From: Ornithodoros turicata
Taxonomy: Eukaryota > Arthropoda > Arachnida > Ixodida > Argasidae
Length of the DNA stretch: 64,000 bases
Reading direction: 5' to 3'
Assembly: GCF_037126465.1 (NCBI RefSeq)
Contig: NC_088206.1
Span: 69,629,687 to 69,693,686 of the forward strand
The notes below the pieces were generated by a model that ran no database searches, was not told the origin of the DNA, and worked only from the letters and a program-made list of their open reading frames with translations. Shown one piece after another: positions 1 through 19,627 of the stretch (position 1 is the first letter of the stretch; the number at the start of each line of letters is the position of its first letter). The position numbers were made by a program, and so were the translations under genes.

Positions 1-1562
1 GATGTTATGCGTGCCAGTCGGCCAATCGGGAGACTCCCTGTTCTGCTCGCCTTTCGGCTGGTCCTGGCTACCATCGGCTCCTCCTGATTTTCACACTAGG
101 TGCACAGTTACTTGATATTCTAAAATAGCTAAAGCCAACTATTGGCTAAAATAGACCGTTATTTGGTACATCGCATTGATTCAAAAGTCTAGCGTGTGTT
201 CACCATGCATACGAAATCCACTGTGTTGCCATGTAACCGTTTTCCAAATGCGACAGCCCCTGAACGCTTCACGCTTCAATTCTTTCGAACCTTGAAGTCC
301 TGAGCAACTGTAAGAAATGATACTTCTAGCTGTGTGTTCTAACATTTCACGTAAAATTTAGTCATTGTCCTTTCTCTAAGTGAATGATGGGTTGTGTGTT
401 CGGAACATTTTCTTTTTACTTGCATGATAGCACACTCGGCTAGTGTCTTACGCAACGTTATGCCAACAACAAGCTCGTGATGTAAAACAGTGCTTGCACC
501 ATACGCGAGGAAATTCCCAGTCAACACAGAAAGTTGCAGAAGTGCTGCTGTAATGTTGCTGTGTTGCAACCATGTTTCGGAACCAAGCGCAACGTTACCA
601 CAGCATCAGTTTGTCAGAGTTGAAACAGTGCTGCGGAGGTTACGTTTATGGAAACATTGTTAGTTTGTTTCTGCAACAGTGTTTGCAATGAAACTGTGAC
701 GGAACATTGCAGCAAGGAATTTTTGCATCTGAGCTTGACACCAATCTACCATGAAGCATGTTTGAGTATGTGTTTAGTCAGTGTCATTCTCAAACAGAAT
801 TTGTGTGTAAGTAATACCCCTGTGAGACGGGCACGTATACGGCCTTAACGATCACGGCCGTAAATGCATACTGTCATTAACTTCCTGCCAGACGGTCAGC
901 AATAAGGCCTTTGCGACAAAACTGAGGTAGAAGGGCAACGGGGTTCCCGCAAGACAGTCTACGGCATTCCATCGAAACTGCCCAAGCCTTGTTATCAAGC
1001 ACACCATAAACAGGATTTAGCACATTTAATTCAATTCAAAATAAAATGTTTTTTACCCGACTTAATATTGTCATCCTTGTTTTTTTTCGTGTTTTCCTGG
1101 CGTTTTTGCACTTTGCTTCGCTTTTTATCCCATCTGTACAAGCGCTACGTTTGTAGTTCCACCCTCGAACCAGTGCACGCGGCATTGCACCGTGTCGTCT
1201 GCATAAAAAAAGTCAGACGCCACTAAAAAAAATATCCAAAGCACTTAGTTTGCTGTTGTATTTTGAAAATACCAACAAAACGTTGTTTTCGCGTACTTTC
1301 AGTAAGAAAAAGTGTGATTTCTCTACATTACATTCAACGTTCTCAGACTCGTTTATAGACGTGGACATCATCGACAAAATGCCTTCGCGGATACCGTCTG
1401 GCAGCTCCCCAGAGCTTAGGGCCGTATGTAACTTACGGCCATTCCTTAATGCCGTAACTTTAAAGGCCATATATGTGCCCGTCTGACAAGAGGTATAAGT
1501 GCATCGTAGAGTAGCGTTGAAAGTGGTGCGACAGTTTCGTGAATGTGTCGTCTGTATTTCAG
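1..1562. other. PP1-beta intron 1 (3' part)
   Basis: No exon resembling the PP1-beta N-terminus is present. Contains one copy of the over-represented word (1194-1202). Otherwise nothing recognised. Confidence 0.5.
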
Positions 1563-9644
<8,082 letters not shown>

Positions 9645-10328
9645 CGCTCCCCCCCTTTTCTCCGCCCATTTCTCTCTCTCTCTCCTTCTCCCTGCCAGTT
9701 TGTTATAAATATATATATATATATATTTCTTAATTTCCCTCCCCTCTCCCAATGCGCTGCACTATGTGCTCTCACTCCTCACCCATTTCTCCCCCGCTAG
9801 AACGTTCGTGCCGATTTCCTTCTCTCTGCGTGAGAGGAGGAAGCCGCAAGAGAGAGAGATTTTCCCTCTTTTTTGTTGCACCATTCTTTTTTTTTTTTTT
9901 GACACCACTTTCTTATCTCCTCCAAGCATCATCCTCCTTCTCCTCCTTTTCCTCCTGTTTGTTTTTTTGGACCTTAGGACTCTTGCCATTGTTGGACTTG
10001 TGGTCGGTTTCGTCTGTTGTGTTTTGTTTTCATGTTCCTGCTGCTGCAGAAAAGAGAAAGAGCGTCCGCATTCAGGTGTTTAATGTATTCGTGCTCGCAA
10101 CATTGATCTTCCTTATTTTAATTTTTTTTTTTTCGCGTCTCCCTCTCTCTCTCTCGCTCCACTTTCGTGTCTTGGGAGGTGTCAGTTCTTCGACATTTTA
10201 TTTTACGAGCAAAAGAACGCGGAAGAGGGACACTCGACGGCGGGTCTTCCGCTAATTATTGTTTTGCACACCAGAAACTTCCCTTTCGAAATGGAGAGAG
10301 AGAGAAGGGGGGGGGGGGACAGAACGCA

Positions 10329-10362
10329 GCAGACGACACGGAGGAGGAGCTGTGTCGTCTGC
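10329..10362 (+). other. Hairpin in PP1-beta 3'UTR
   Basis: GCAGACGACAC (10329-10339) and GTGTCGTCTGC (10352-10362) are perfect reverse complements separated by 12 bases. In RNA this gives an 11-bp stem. Both arms contain the 9-base word that is over-represented across the window. Confidence 0.7.
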
Positions 10363-11698
10363 CGCGTTTTGTGCTCTCCCCCTTTCGGAACGTGGACCCA
10401 TACCAACATGCCCGTGTTTCGACTCTCGGTGCTTCCCTTTTTTATTTGCTAAAATATTTTGTCGAGAGGGAAGGGGTAGTGTGGCTGTTGTTGTACAGCG
10501 TCCACTCCAGATGGCGCTGGGGAGGAGAGAAACTTCATCCTTGTCTGTGCATTAGTGCTATTTTGTCTGCGTCGGTGCAGCACCGAGCACCCCCCCCCCC
10601 TTGTGTATGGGGGTAGTCTTTTTATTCCGTGTTTTCTTTTTTTCTTTTTTGTTATTGCATGATGTATTTGCAGTGTTCATTTCCTTGTGCATTGCTTTGG
10701 ATGCTTTGTAAAATAGACTCTTTGAAAGCGGGGAAAAAGCGAGCCTTTCATCTCAACTCTCGTCACTACACGCAAAAAATTTTTGGGGCGAGGCCCTTCA
10801 AAGCGAAACGTGTCTCGCCATGTCTCCCTCCATCATTTTCGCCACCGACACACGCAAAAAAAAAAAGAGGAAAAACGAAAAAACGAGGCTCGATGACACT
10901 CGCGTCGTTTAGCTTTCCTTTTCATTGCGCGCTCAATTTTTAAATTTTTTTTTTTAATTCGATGCATTACACCGAGAAACGATTTCGTTTACAAAGTGAC
11001 GCACGTTCCTGCGATGACAGCAGTGCACCTCTTACTCTTTTGTTTAGAATATTTAAGAAAATAAAAATAAAAAGCCACTTGCCAAACCGCACGGATGTAC
11101 TCTACGTGCCGCAATTTTCGTTCGGGCATGCATCTTTAGAAAGTGACGTCGTGTACCTCGGGCGGACGTGCGACGGACGTACTTGGGACGATGTACGGAG
11201 GACGATTGCACGTTGAATTGCACAAGCGAAGCGCACGCCAACCTGTGTATGCAAGTACAGCTTTTAAAAAAAAATTTTCTGTTTTTGTGAGAGACGCGCG
11301 TATGCCAGTTGTATCTCGGATACTGCATTTTAACGTGCATAGAAACCGTGTACATCACGTGTGCTTCCGTACGCCCGACCTACCGTACGTTGCCCGGACT
11401 ACGAGAGCGGAACGTTGAGCCTACGACCTTAGCTCTGCGAAAACAACGGACTAGAAATTTTCACGAACGCCCCCCCACCCCCTACGCTAATTGCACGCTT
11501 TATGGGCGAACGGGTTGTAGTGAAGAGTGTCGCAGACAGCGTGCGAGTTACCGATGTTCACATCCACAGTGTTGTTTGCAAGGTGCTGCGGAGGCTATTT
11601 TTTGCGATCTTCCGGTACTTAAAGAAAAAGTAGTGGCTACGCAGGGCAAAGGGAAGGACACTTTGAAGTCTTTGATGAAAACAAAGTCTCAGCTGTAT

Positions 11699-11704
11699 AA
11701 TAAA
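11699..11704 (+). promoter_or_regulatory. Poly(A) signal AATAAA, likely PP1-beta
   Basis: Canonical hexamer on the sense strand, last good one before the convergent Beclin transcript. Confidence 0.5.
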
Positions 11705-11983
11705 ATGTTGGAAAATACGCTTTTTGCAGTCTGTGTGATTACATTTCCGTGAACTTGCAACTGCCTTTAACTAGAAAGACTGCCGTGGGAAAAAGGTTTT
11801 AAGCGTTGCTTGAAATGTCTCATTATGGTTGCTTCGAAGTACTATTCCATTACTTGTTGATACAATATTTGCAAGAGAAGAGTTACATTTGATTCCCTAC
11901 AAAGCTTTGCAGGCAGATTCTCGAACAATACACCATACTTTCATTTTTTTTTTGTGACATTTTCTGCATTGAATGCAGGGTAG

Positions 11984-11989
11984 TTTATT
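11984..11989 (-). promoter_or_regulatory. Poly(A) signal AATAAA, Beclin 1
   Basis: TTTATT on the + strand, 132 bases past the Beclin stop. It is followed 31 nt downstream (minus strand) by a run of ten A at 11944-11953. Confidence 0.65.
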
Positions 11990-12120
11990 TAGGATCGGAA
12001 CACTCGACTTTCAATAAGGGTTTTATCTGTGCCCGTTAACGGGACAGTTATAAATTGCACTTTTTTGAGATTGCGTAGATTACGTGGTTGCCGCCTGCGT
12101 GCAACCAGACAGCTTGCAAC

Positions 12121-13461
12121 CTAACGCCTTGCGTCGTGTGCAAGTTGGGCCGATACCCAAGCCAGTCCCCATTTCATATTGGTCAGCATAAACTTGAGTG
12201 CCTTTGTCCACTGCTCCTCCGAGTTGAACTGTATCTTTATCGAGTACTGCTGTCCGGTACTGGTGTCTTCGATCTTGCCCTTGTCCATCCGATACGGGAG
12301 GGAGAATTCTGGACTGCGCCTCTCCACTTCCTCCTTGAACTGCTGGAGGCAGTCCAGAAATGCAACCATGGCCTGATCGAAACGAGGGTCCCACAGGAAC
12401 TTGAAGCCTCCGGTGAAGTGTAGCGGCAGCTCCCTGGGCTTGCCCTCCAGCGACTCCAGGTACGAATGGTTACCGTACGGTATCAACCTGTACCGTTTGA
12501 ACGTCAGGTCCATCTTTTTGGCGAGCGAGTGCAAGAGGAGGACAGTCTGCCCCCAGGCGACGTTGATCTCGCTGGCTTCGACGCGGACGTTCGGCAGCCG
12601 ACCCAGCCGGAAGTTGTTGATGGTGCCGAAGTGGCCGTCGTGCCAGATGTGGAAGGTGGCGTTGAAGACGTTGGTGTGCGTGAGTTTGTCCAGTTGAGCC
12701 TGGGCGTAACGCATCTGGGTGTCCACGCTCACCTGGTCGTCCGCGCACAGCAAAAGCTGCCGCTCTAGATTTGCGTATTCCCGCCAGTAACGGCTTTCGT
12801 CCGCATGGAGGCGCTCCTTCTCGGCGGCCTGTTTCTTGCGTTCCATTTCGATCGCCGCTCGTTCTTTTTCGACTTGTTCAATTTCGCTCAGCAGCTCTGT
12901 TTCGCGCACTTTGAGTTCTTGTAATTGCTTATCTAAATGCTCCAGATCGTCGTCTTCCTCGCTGCCAGCGAGTTGGTCCAAAAACTTCTTGTAGTCCTTG
13001 CACTCGTCTTCGGCGAGGTCTAGCTGCCCTTCCATTTGATCGAGAAGGTTATCGGTGCATTCTTCGCAGATGGGGTAATCCACGCCCGATACATTCGTCA
13101 TGATATCGAACAGCTGAGCGTCGACACGGAAGCGATGGCTGATACCCGTGTCTTGGGTTGCGGAATTGCCTCCGACGAGTATGAAGCCATTGCCGCTTTC
13201 GATAGCGCGAAGAGGCTCTATGGTTCGCGTTGCCAACACAGTTTCGGGTTCAGAAACGCTGTAGTAAAATTGGGGCTGAGGAATGTTGCCGCTCTCGTTT
13301 TGGTCGGCGTAGAGGAGAAACGGAGCGGAGAGTTCGGCGAAAGTTTGGTCGTCGATCGTCATGAACGAGGAGTCTAGTTTGAGCGGCTGACAACATCTTT
13401 GGCACGTAAAGTTCACAGGGTATGTCCGATCTTTCGTTAGCGTCGTGGAGAGGCTAGCCAT
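12121..13461 (-). CDS. BECN1: Beclin 1 / Atg6, single exon, 446 aa
   Basis: Scaffold of the class III PI3-kinase (Vps34) complexes that start autophagosome formation and endosomal sorting. Length is normal (human 450 aa). Seen in order: zinc-ribbon-like CQRC near residue 20; diverged BH3 region around residues 107-125 ending LFDIM; CEECTDNLLDQ around 133-143; long coiled coil about 140-240 (LQELKVRETELLSEIEQVEK); C-terminal BARA/ECD domain with FNATFHIWHDGHFGTINNFR, the membrane-inserting aromatic patch FLWD, and EEQWTKALKFMLTNMKWGLAW near the end. Start is the first ATG; TATATAA lies 69-75 nt upstream and AATAAA downstream. There is no intron, frameshift or early stop. Intronless Beclin is unusual for an animal gene and may mean a retrogene. 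Identity is certain. Confidence 0.97.
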   Translation of the reverse strand: MASLSTTLTKDRTYPVNFTCQRCCQPLKLDSSFMTIDDQTFAELSAPFLLYADQNESGNIPQPQFYYSVSEPETVLATRTIEPLRAIESGNGFILVGGNSATQDTGISHRFRVDAQLFDIMTNVSGVDYPICEECTDNLLDQMEGQLDLAEDECKDYKKFLDQLAGSEEDDDLEHLDKQLQELKVRETELLSEIEQVEKERAAIEMERKKQAAEKERLHADESRYWREYANLERQLLLCADDQVSVDTQMRYAQAQLDKLTHTNVFNATFHIWHDGHFGTINNFRLGRLPNVRVEASEINVAWGQTVLLLHSLAKKMDLTFKRYRLIPYGNHSYLESLEGKPRELPLHFTGGFKFLWDPRFDQAMVAFLDCLQQFKEEVERRSPEFSLPYRMDKGKIEDTSTGQQYSIKIQFNSEEQWTKALKFMLTNMKWGLAWVSAQLAHDARR

Positions 13462-13862
13462 CTGTGGTTTTCATTTAGAAACTGTTTAGAAAGAAACACG
13501 GCAAGCTACCATTCTGCGCTACCATCTGATTATATAGCGATTGCTGCGCCCTCATATGTACTTTTGTTGCATCATACTTTTTTATACCACACTTTATTGC
13601 TAGTGTTATAACGTTGAAACAACACTGATAAATTGTTTATGTTTCACGTTCAGAGAGCTCCAATTTGCGATGTTTTCAAAGACGCATTTCCAAATGTGAG
13701 ATAAATATTTTATCGTTCTGCCGCTGAGAGCGCGGCGGCGCGGCGGTCGCAGATGGCAACCCGGCAAAGCAAAACAAACCGGCGACGTGAGCATTCGCAT
13801 CAATTGAAGCGACACAGAGTGCTTATTTTTCACTCAAGAACTGTGGCATTCAAAGCGTCGAG
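13462..13862. promoter_or_regulatory. Shared divergent promoter region, Beclin 1 / RDH-like
   Basis: Only 401 bp separate the two divergent start codons, so both promoters must lie here or overlap the 5' exons. A TATA-like site faces Beclin. A GC-rich core (13720-13790) lies nearer the dehydrogenase start. No other gene fits. Confidence 0.5.
13530..13536 (-). promoter_or_regulatory. TATA-box-like element upstream of Beclin 1
   Basis: TATATAA on the minus strand, 69-75 nt before the ATG. Spacing would give a short 5'UTR of about 40-50 nt. Confidence 0.4.
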
Positions 13863-16800
13863 ATGATTGGATATAGACCAACGAAACCTATGATTGTTAT
13901 GAGTGCTCTAGGCCTCGGTGTGGGGGGCATGGTATTCTTCAAGTGAGCAAATCGTAGAGACGGTATCATGCCTCTATGTTAACCGTATCCTTTCCTCGTC
14001 CGTATTTCAGAGAATATGTCGGTGGCTGTCGTTATACTGGAAAGGAACGACTAGAAGGAAAGAATATTGTTGTGACCGGCGCTAATACCGGTATCGGAAA
14101 AGAGGTAGCGAAAGACTTCGCCAAACGAGGTAAGCTCAGCCTTCAGCATCTGCGCGATTGTTGTAATGTCGCTGTTCTTCACCCTCAGGTGCTAGGGTTG
14201 TTATGGCGTGCAGAGACAAAGCGAAATGCAAACGTGCTCGTAAGGAGATAATGATGGAAACCAAAAGCAAGAGCGTCTTCTGTGAAGAGCTGGATTTGGC
14301 GTCGCTACAGTCGGTCAGGGAATTTGCAGAACGGATGAAGAAAAGTGAGATTTAAATTTACAGCGAGTCTCAGCCATGCTGAAGTAATTCTTTATCCTCG
14401 AGTTTACAGACGTACAAAAGGTTCATATACTGGTGAACAATGCTGGTGTGATGCGCTGCCCCAGAACATTGACCAAAGAGGGCTTTGAAATGCAGCTTGG
14501 TGTCAACCACTTGGGTAGGTACACGGGGCAGCGACCTGCAAAAGTGGAGGCCCTCAGATATGGCAAATGAAGCAGATGTAACGAGGATGGTAGTGTAACT
14601 TGGCACAGTGGCAACACTTAATGGTCTCTTCAACCTCAGTTAATATCGCACCAATCAAATTTTGTAAAACAAAGTCAGAGCACAAAAGATGCACATTGAC
14701 TATGCAGAAGTGGCAAACTGTAGCAGACGACGAAGTATGTATATTCCAGTTGATCTGCAACTGAATGGTGTGCAGAAAATGGCTTGCCTCGGCTTGGTCC
14801 AGGCACTTGATATCTTGAGAAGCCGCAGCCCTTGCCACCTGTGCAAAGCCTGGTTCACAAACTGCTTCGGCCACGCAGTTCCGTCGTTTCATCACAAATC
14901 TCTGATTGGTTCGAAATTAACCTGCATTGTATGGACAACCAATCATCATCCTTGCACAATATGTCACCATGGTCCTCGTTATATCTGGTGCACACGAAAT
15001 GTTTAGATGCCACTCTGTCCTGTAATTTCTAGATGCTTTTAGTGCTGTAGCCACACAATGTCGTAACATAGCGCACCTATCTTCCTAACAGGGCACTTTC
15101 TGTTGACAATGCAGCTCCTCGACATTCTTAAAGCTGCCGCACCCAGCCGAATCGTCAACGTGTCCAGCACAGCACACTTGAGAGGAGAGATCAACTTTGA
15201 CGACCTCAACTCGGAACAGGGTTACGACCCGGCCGCAGCGTACAACCAGAGCAAGCTAGCAAACGTTCTCTTTACTGCGGAACTGTCGAGAGTTCTCAAA
15301 GGTAAACTCACCGAGGTAATTTGACCCCCCTCGTCACCTCATGTGGTCCCAGTGAGCTTCCAGACAAAGTAATCCGTGTTCTGCAAAGATTTTTCTGAGG
15401 AGCCACAAGAAAATGCTGGCAACACTGTCCACAAACTGACCTTTCCCTGACTGACGCCATTTCGCTCTCGTAGGCACAGGCGTCACTACTTACGCGGTGC
15501 ATCCGGGCATAGTAAACACGGAAATCACGAGGCACATGGGTTTTGCAAACTCCTTCGTTGCCATGCTGTTTGTTAAACCTCTCCTGTGGGTGTTCAGCAA
15601 GACTCCGCGGCAGGGAGCTCAACCGGTGATCCACTGTGCCCTAACCGAAGGGATTGAGGAGCAGAGTGGGCAGTATTTCAGGTACTTATCCCGTTTTATC
15701 TCGCGTTATAGTCCCCGCAAGCTGGCCTCACTAACAGCCTTGAGAGAGAGAGGGAAAGTAACCAGCCTTCTTCAGCAGGCTGTTGTTGATCTCTGAAAGA
15801 CTCCCCATGAATTGTGACGTTGTCACACTTGAAATTGGATGTTGTTTCCAGCAAGTGGCATTCAATGTCATTCATTTGATAAGAAAAAAAAACCTACCTA
15901 ATGCTCGATAAAAGAGATAGGGCGCAGACTAAGTGGTGCATGATGATGAAGGAACGAATAACCGAGAGACACGGGACACAAAGACAAGGACCATTTCTGG
16001 ACCATTTCTGGACCATCACTGCTAATACACCAGAGTTTATGCGGCTAATTCATATTAATTATTCATTTAAAAAAAACAGTGTGGAGGCTTACTTTTCAGC
16101 TCGTGATGACACAGAAGTTCAAAGCAGGCTCCAGAGATAAATATGGCAGGTGTGAGACTTGGGCATTGAGGTTGACTTGGAACAAGTGTCCTCCTTTCAA
16201 ATTTTGTGACTTCATACTTTTTTGATGTAAAAAAAAAAGATAAATAAGCTCCAGGGCAGCTTGCATCTTTGGCAGCTTCAAAAAGTGTGGTCATCTTGCT
16301 GGGGACCAGGGTTTGTTACCGAAAATTATAATGTTTCTGTTTCTGGTACATAAAGAACTAAACGTTTCGTTTCAATTTTTGTTTCAAAGCTAGTACTTCT
16401 GGTACCGGTTTCTGTTTCCGTCCCTGAAGCAGTATTTAGTTTATTTTTTTGTTTCTAAGCTACTTTAGGTACCGGCTTTGGTCTGTGCTCACTAGTTGCG
16501 GATTCATGTGGACTGGACTTCTCAGTAGTTAGGTTGTGTGCAACGCTTCCGACACCCTACAGCTTATAAAAATTGCAGTATTTATGTTAACCATTTTGTT
16601 TCCAAAATTCTAAATCAAATATGGGGAAGTCACAGACAGCGCATCACAATCTCTGCTCACCACATGGCAACGTATCAATACAGCTTAAGCCGCCTGCAGC
16701 TGTATGTCCGCACAATAAATTAACGCAAGGGCCAAGTAATTTGATACATCTTGCATATCTATCTTTTGCAGTCACAGCCATTTTTTCTCCCCGTTTTAAT

Positions 16801-17631
16801 TGTGAAGCTCAATATGTACTCCGCAATTGCTTGTCTGTTGAGCGAAGTTCCTTATGCTGACTGAGGTGTTGTTTGGCTGCATAAGTAGGGCCTGACTTTT
16901 TAGGGTTAAACCTGTATCCGCCAGATATTTACGCCCCGAACGAAATCTGTAAAATTCAGGTTTAACCCGAATCTACCTGAAAACATGCGGGTCGCGTGGC
17001 ACACTCATAAGCGTGCATTAAAATAAAGTTTGATAACATTGCTAAACATTAGTTCCATGTTAAGACAAATTTTTATTAAACAAAAAAAAAAATCACCCGA
17101 ATACACCCGAATTCCTGACGACAGAATATGCCGTAACGGGATTTAACCCGAATACACCCAAATTTTCAAATGAAAAATATCACCCGATATTTACCCCCCA
17201 AATTTGGCCAAAAATAAAACCTGAAAAAGTCAGGCCCTATGCATAAGGTAACCCTACGGTAAGTACTAGCCACCAAAGGTATGCTTAGCTCCGTCAGCAC
17301 AAATCTAGTGAAGCACGAAGTCTTGAATTCAGTTTCCGTTATCACAACGGCCCTTGGATTTTGTTTTTTGGTTCCTGGCAATGAAAATATGTATTTTTGT
17401 TCCTGTTTCTATTTCGTTTTCCCCAAAATTATGGTAGTTAACATTCTTGTTATCTTTTCCGGTAACAAACCCTGCTGCGGACGTTATGTAACGTTGATGA
17501 AGCGTAATCGTGTTACAAAATATTCCTTTCTCAGTGATTGTGAGGTGGCGACACCAAATCCCATCGCGGAGGACACAAAAATTGCCAAGCGTCTATGGGC
17601 TACGAGTTGCAGGTGGACTGGACTCTCTTGA
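13863..17631 (+). CDS. Retinol dehydrogenase 11-14-like short-chain dehydrogenase (7 exons, 324 aa)
   Basis: NADP(H)-dependent SDR of the RDH11/12/13/14 type, which reduces retinal and lipid aldehydes at the ER or mitochondrial membrane. Exons: 13863-13942, 14011-14129, 14189-14344, 14410-14514, 15092-15301, 15474-15681 and 17535-17631, total 975 bases, all GT-AG, phases consistent. The N-terminus ([19 protein letters not shown]) is a hydrophobic anchor. Family motifs: cofactor loop [32 protein letters not shown], catalytic YNQSKLAN and HPGIVNTEI. The last exon ([13 protein letters not shown] then AKRLW) matches the usual RDH C-terminus. The 1.85-kb last intron holds a hAT-like element with a MITE nested inside. 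Family is certain; the exact RDH member and substrate are not. Confidence 0.92.
16307..17474. mobile_element. hAT-like element interrupted by a MITE
   Basis: Termini CAGGGTTTGTTACCG and CGGTAACAAACCCTG are perfect inverted repeats; flanking 8-mers CTGGGGAC and CTGCGGAC (7 of 8). The body carries repeated GTTTCTGTTTC-type motifs and no transposase frame. Lies in the last intron of the RDH-like gene, ending 60 bp before its last exon. Confidence 0.75.
16886..17239. mobile_element. hAT-like MITE family 1, copy 5 (nested)
   Basis: 354 bp, termini TAGGGCCTGACTTTTT / AAAAAGTCAGGCCCTA; exact duplication TGCATAAG (16878-16885 and 17240-17247). Inserted inside the larger element at 16307-17474. Confidence 0.82.
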
Positions 17632-17827
17632 GAAAGATGTAAATAAGCACACATTCTCTAAATATGCTACTATTTTAGTTGCACATATGTGAAGTAGGAC
17701 TGACACTGGTAAGTAACACACTCATAACATGAGAAGAAATGTGAGACATTGTGACCCTGCTTCTTATTGCACGAGGGAACATTGACGTAACAGATTCTGA
17801 GCGGGGCACACTTTTGTTTCCGTATGA

Positions 17828-17833
17828 AATAAA
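17828..17833 (+). promoter_or_regulatory. Poly(A) signal AATAAA, RDH-like gene
   Basis: Canonical hexamer 197 nt after the stop codon. Confidence 0.55.
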
Positions 17834-19627
17834 AGCGTCTTAATGTAGTTCCGGTTGCTTTGGAGTAGTAAGCATCGGAACTCACTTGCGTTTCTGGGAA
17901 AAATTTAATACTTCGCAAGATCCGCTTCATAAAGGTTTAGGTATCGCAGAATTTGTTCTTTTGGATAAGATTCTGTAGGTGCACGTGAAGCCATAATTTG
18001 GTGGTGAACATTTCACTTTATCGTACCACACCTAGTTTAGAGGTTACCATGAGCACAATGTTTCCCATGATGCTGAAATCCATCTCATTTGTATATATTT
18101 CGTTTCTTGAAGAAACAGTCTAACAAGTTCCTGTTGATCCGCACTTATGTTGTCTCACGTGACTTTGGTTGACGTAACTATAACATGAATGAAGGTTGTG
18201 TCTTAACACATTGTTCAGCATGATTATCAGCTTGTAGATGATGATGTGAAATGGATTCCCAATGCGTTGTCACAGAGCACACTCTTCTCAGCGGTGCAAG
18301 AAGTTACGTCACGGTTATTCCGTCCTCAGTAATTTCCCTTTCCGTCTCTCAGGCTGGCAATCTTGCTTGGCTCGAAGATTACTGGAACAATGTACCTGCA
18401 CAAACGAATGGTTTAGCTATAATGGGTGCACTGCAAAAAGAGGTATTGACAAGTTTTTATGAGAAAATATGCAACATTCATGTAACATTTTTAAAATTTT
18501 AATTTGATAGCACCATTTATCGTGTAATTTTAGTAGTGTGCCTCCTATCTGATAAAGCCCCCCCGTCTTATCACAGTTCACGAGAGGGACATTGTATTTG
18601 ATCGAAGTTCCATCGTGACTGTTCCCGGCGTTTCACAATACGTACCTGGCGTGGCTATCATTCACTTCCACTGCATTATACTATCATAGGTTTGCAAATT
18701 CACTTGTAAAAGCCAGTCATGAGTATCATTTACCATTGCATGATGTGATCGAGTGACTGGCTGCAATTTGATGTGATGTGATGATGGATTTGACATCGAA
18801 TGATGGGTTTGGCAGTGAATGTTGAATGATAATCAATCAATCAATCAATCATTTCTTTCATTCATAGGCTGTGAGTAAGGCCCACCATAATGTAGTCACA
18901 GAACTGTTGCACCATTTGTACCAAACAGTGCCAAAATGTGGATCCTGCTACCAATTCATGTTTTTCTGACTGACTGAGCCGTGTTTGCACCGAAAGGGAC
19001 TGCCAGCCGTGCAATGAAAGTTAAAACGAGACTGAAACTTCTACGGTTGTTCTTTTGCTCGTGGAGGAAACGCTCCTCCGAAGAATCCTTCCTGGGCATG
19101 AGCAGAGAGTGCTGGCGCTTTGCGCAATTTGATGTTGTTTGTGACATAGAACAGTGCTGACACCATATGCAACGGAATTCGGAGTCAGTACGCCCTGCCC
19201 CATGAACTGTAAAAGTGGCTACAAAATCAGACTCTCCGCTTTTTTGCCAGTTCAATTTATGCTTTATCCCACTCTTTAGAGTCTTTAGGACCCCTTATCC
19301 TTCATATAGCTTTTAGAAGCCTTACAAGGGCAAAATTAATCGACATATTGACTACCTTGCATTGGGTCCTAGGGGGAGCTAGAATTCTGTAGAGGATGTG
19401 TGTGACACCCATATCAGCTGGCTAGTGCCACGTATATTCACTTCAGATAAAGCGTATTGGTATTTGAAAATTTTGTGGTGTGTAGAGATGGTGCTGGGTC
19501 AGTCCCTGCAACAGTGACATCACTCAGTCATAATAAGTGGTCTCTCAGCACAAAGCCACGATTTCTCAGATACAGCACGAAATATCAAAACCTCTCAGCC
19601 GCAAACAGTAATGCAAGATGTCGTAAC
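17834..19627. other. Intergenic between convergent SDR genes
   Basis: No gene recognised. A (AATC)n run lies near 18834-18850. A weak candidate extra last exon for the minus-strand DHRS7-like gene sits at about 17934-17985. Confidence 0.4.

Larger units (their letters stand above)
9645..11720 (+). other. Probable 3'UTR of PP1-beta
   Basis: About 2 kb without a convincing reading frame between the PP1 stop and the first good sense-strand poly(A) signal (AATAAA at 11699). It is rich in C/T and G/A tracts, has an (AT)n run at 9708-9726 and a perfect 11-bp hairpin at 10329-10362. The next gene is on the other strand, so this is the only candidate for the phosphatase 3'UTR. An earlier A-rich region near 11050-11070 could be an alternative end. 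Confidence 0.5.

Noticed and set aside
9752..10255. 167-residue frame in C/T-rich DNA after PP1
   Set aside because: Low-complexity Ser/Phe-rich product from pyrimidine tracts in the 3'UTR; not protein-like.
15682..15796. Read-through of RDH exon 6 as an alternative C-terminus
   Set aside because: A good donor (CAG|GTACTT) and a downstream exon at 17535 with the expected family C-terminus explain the gene better.
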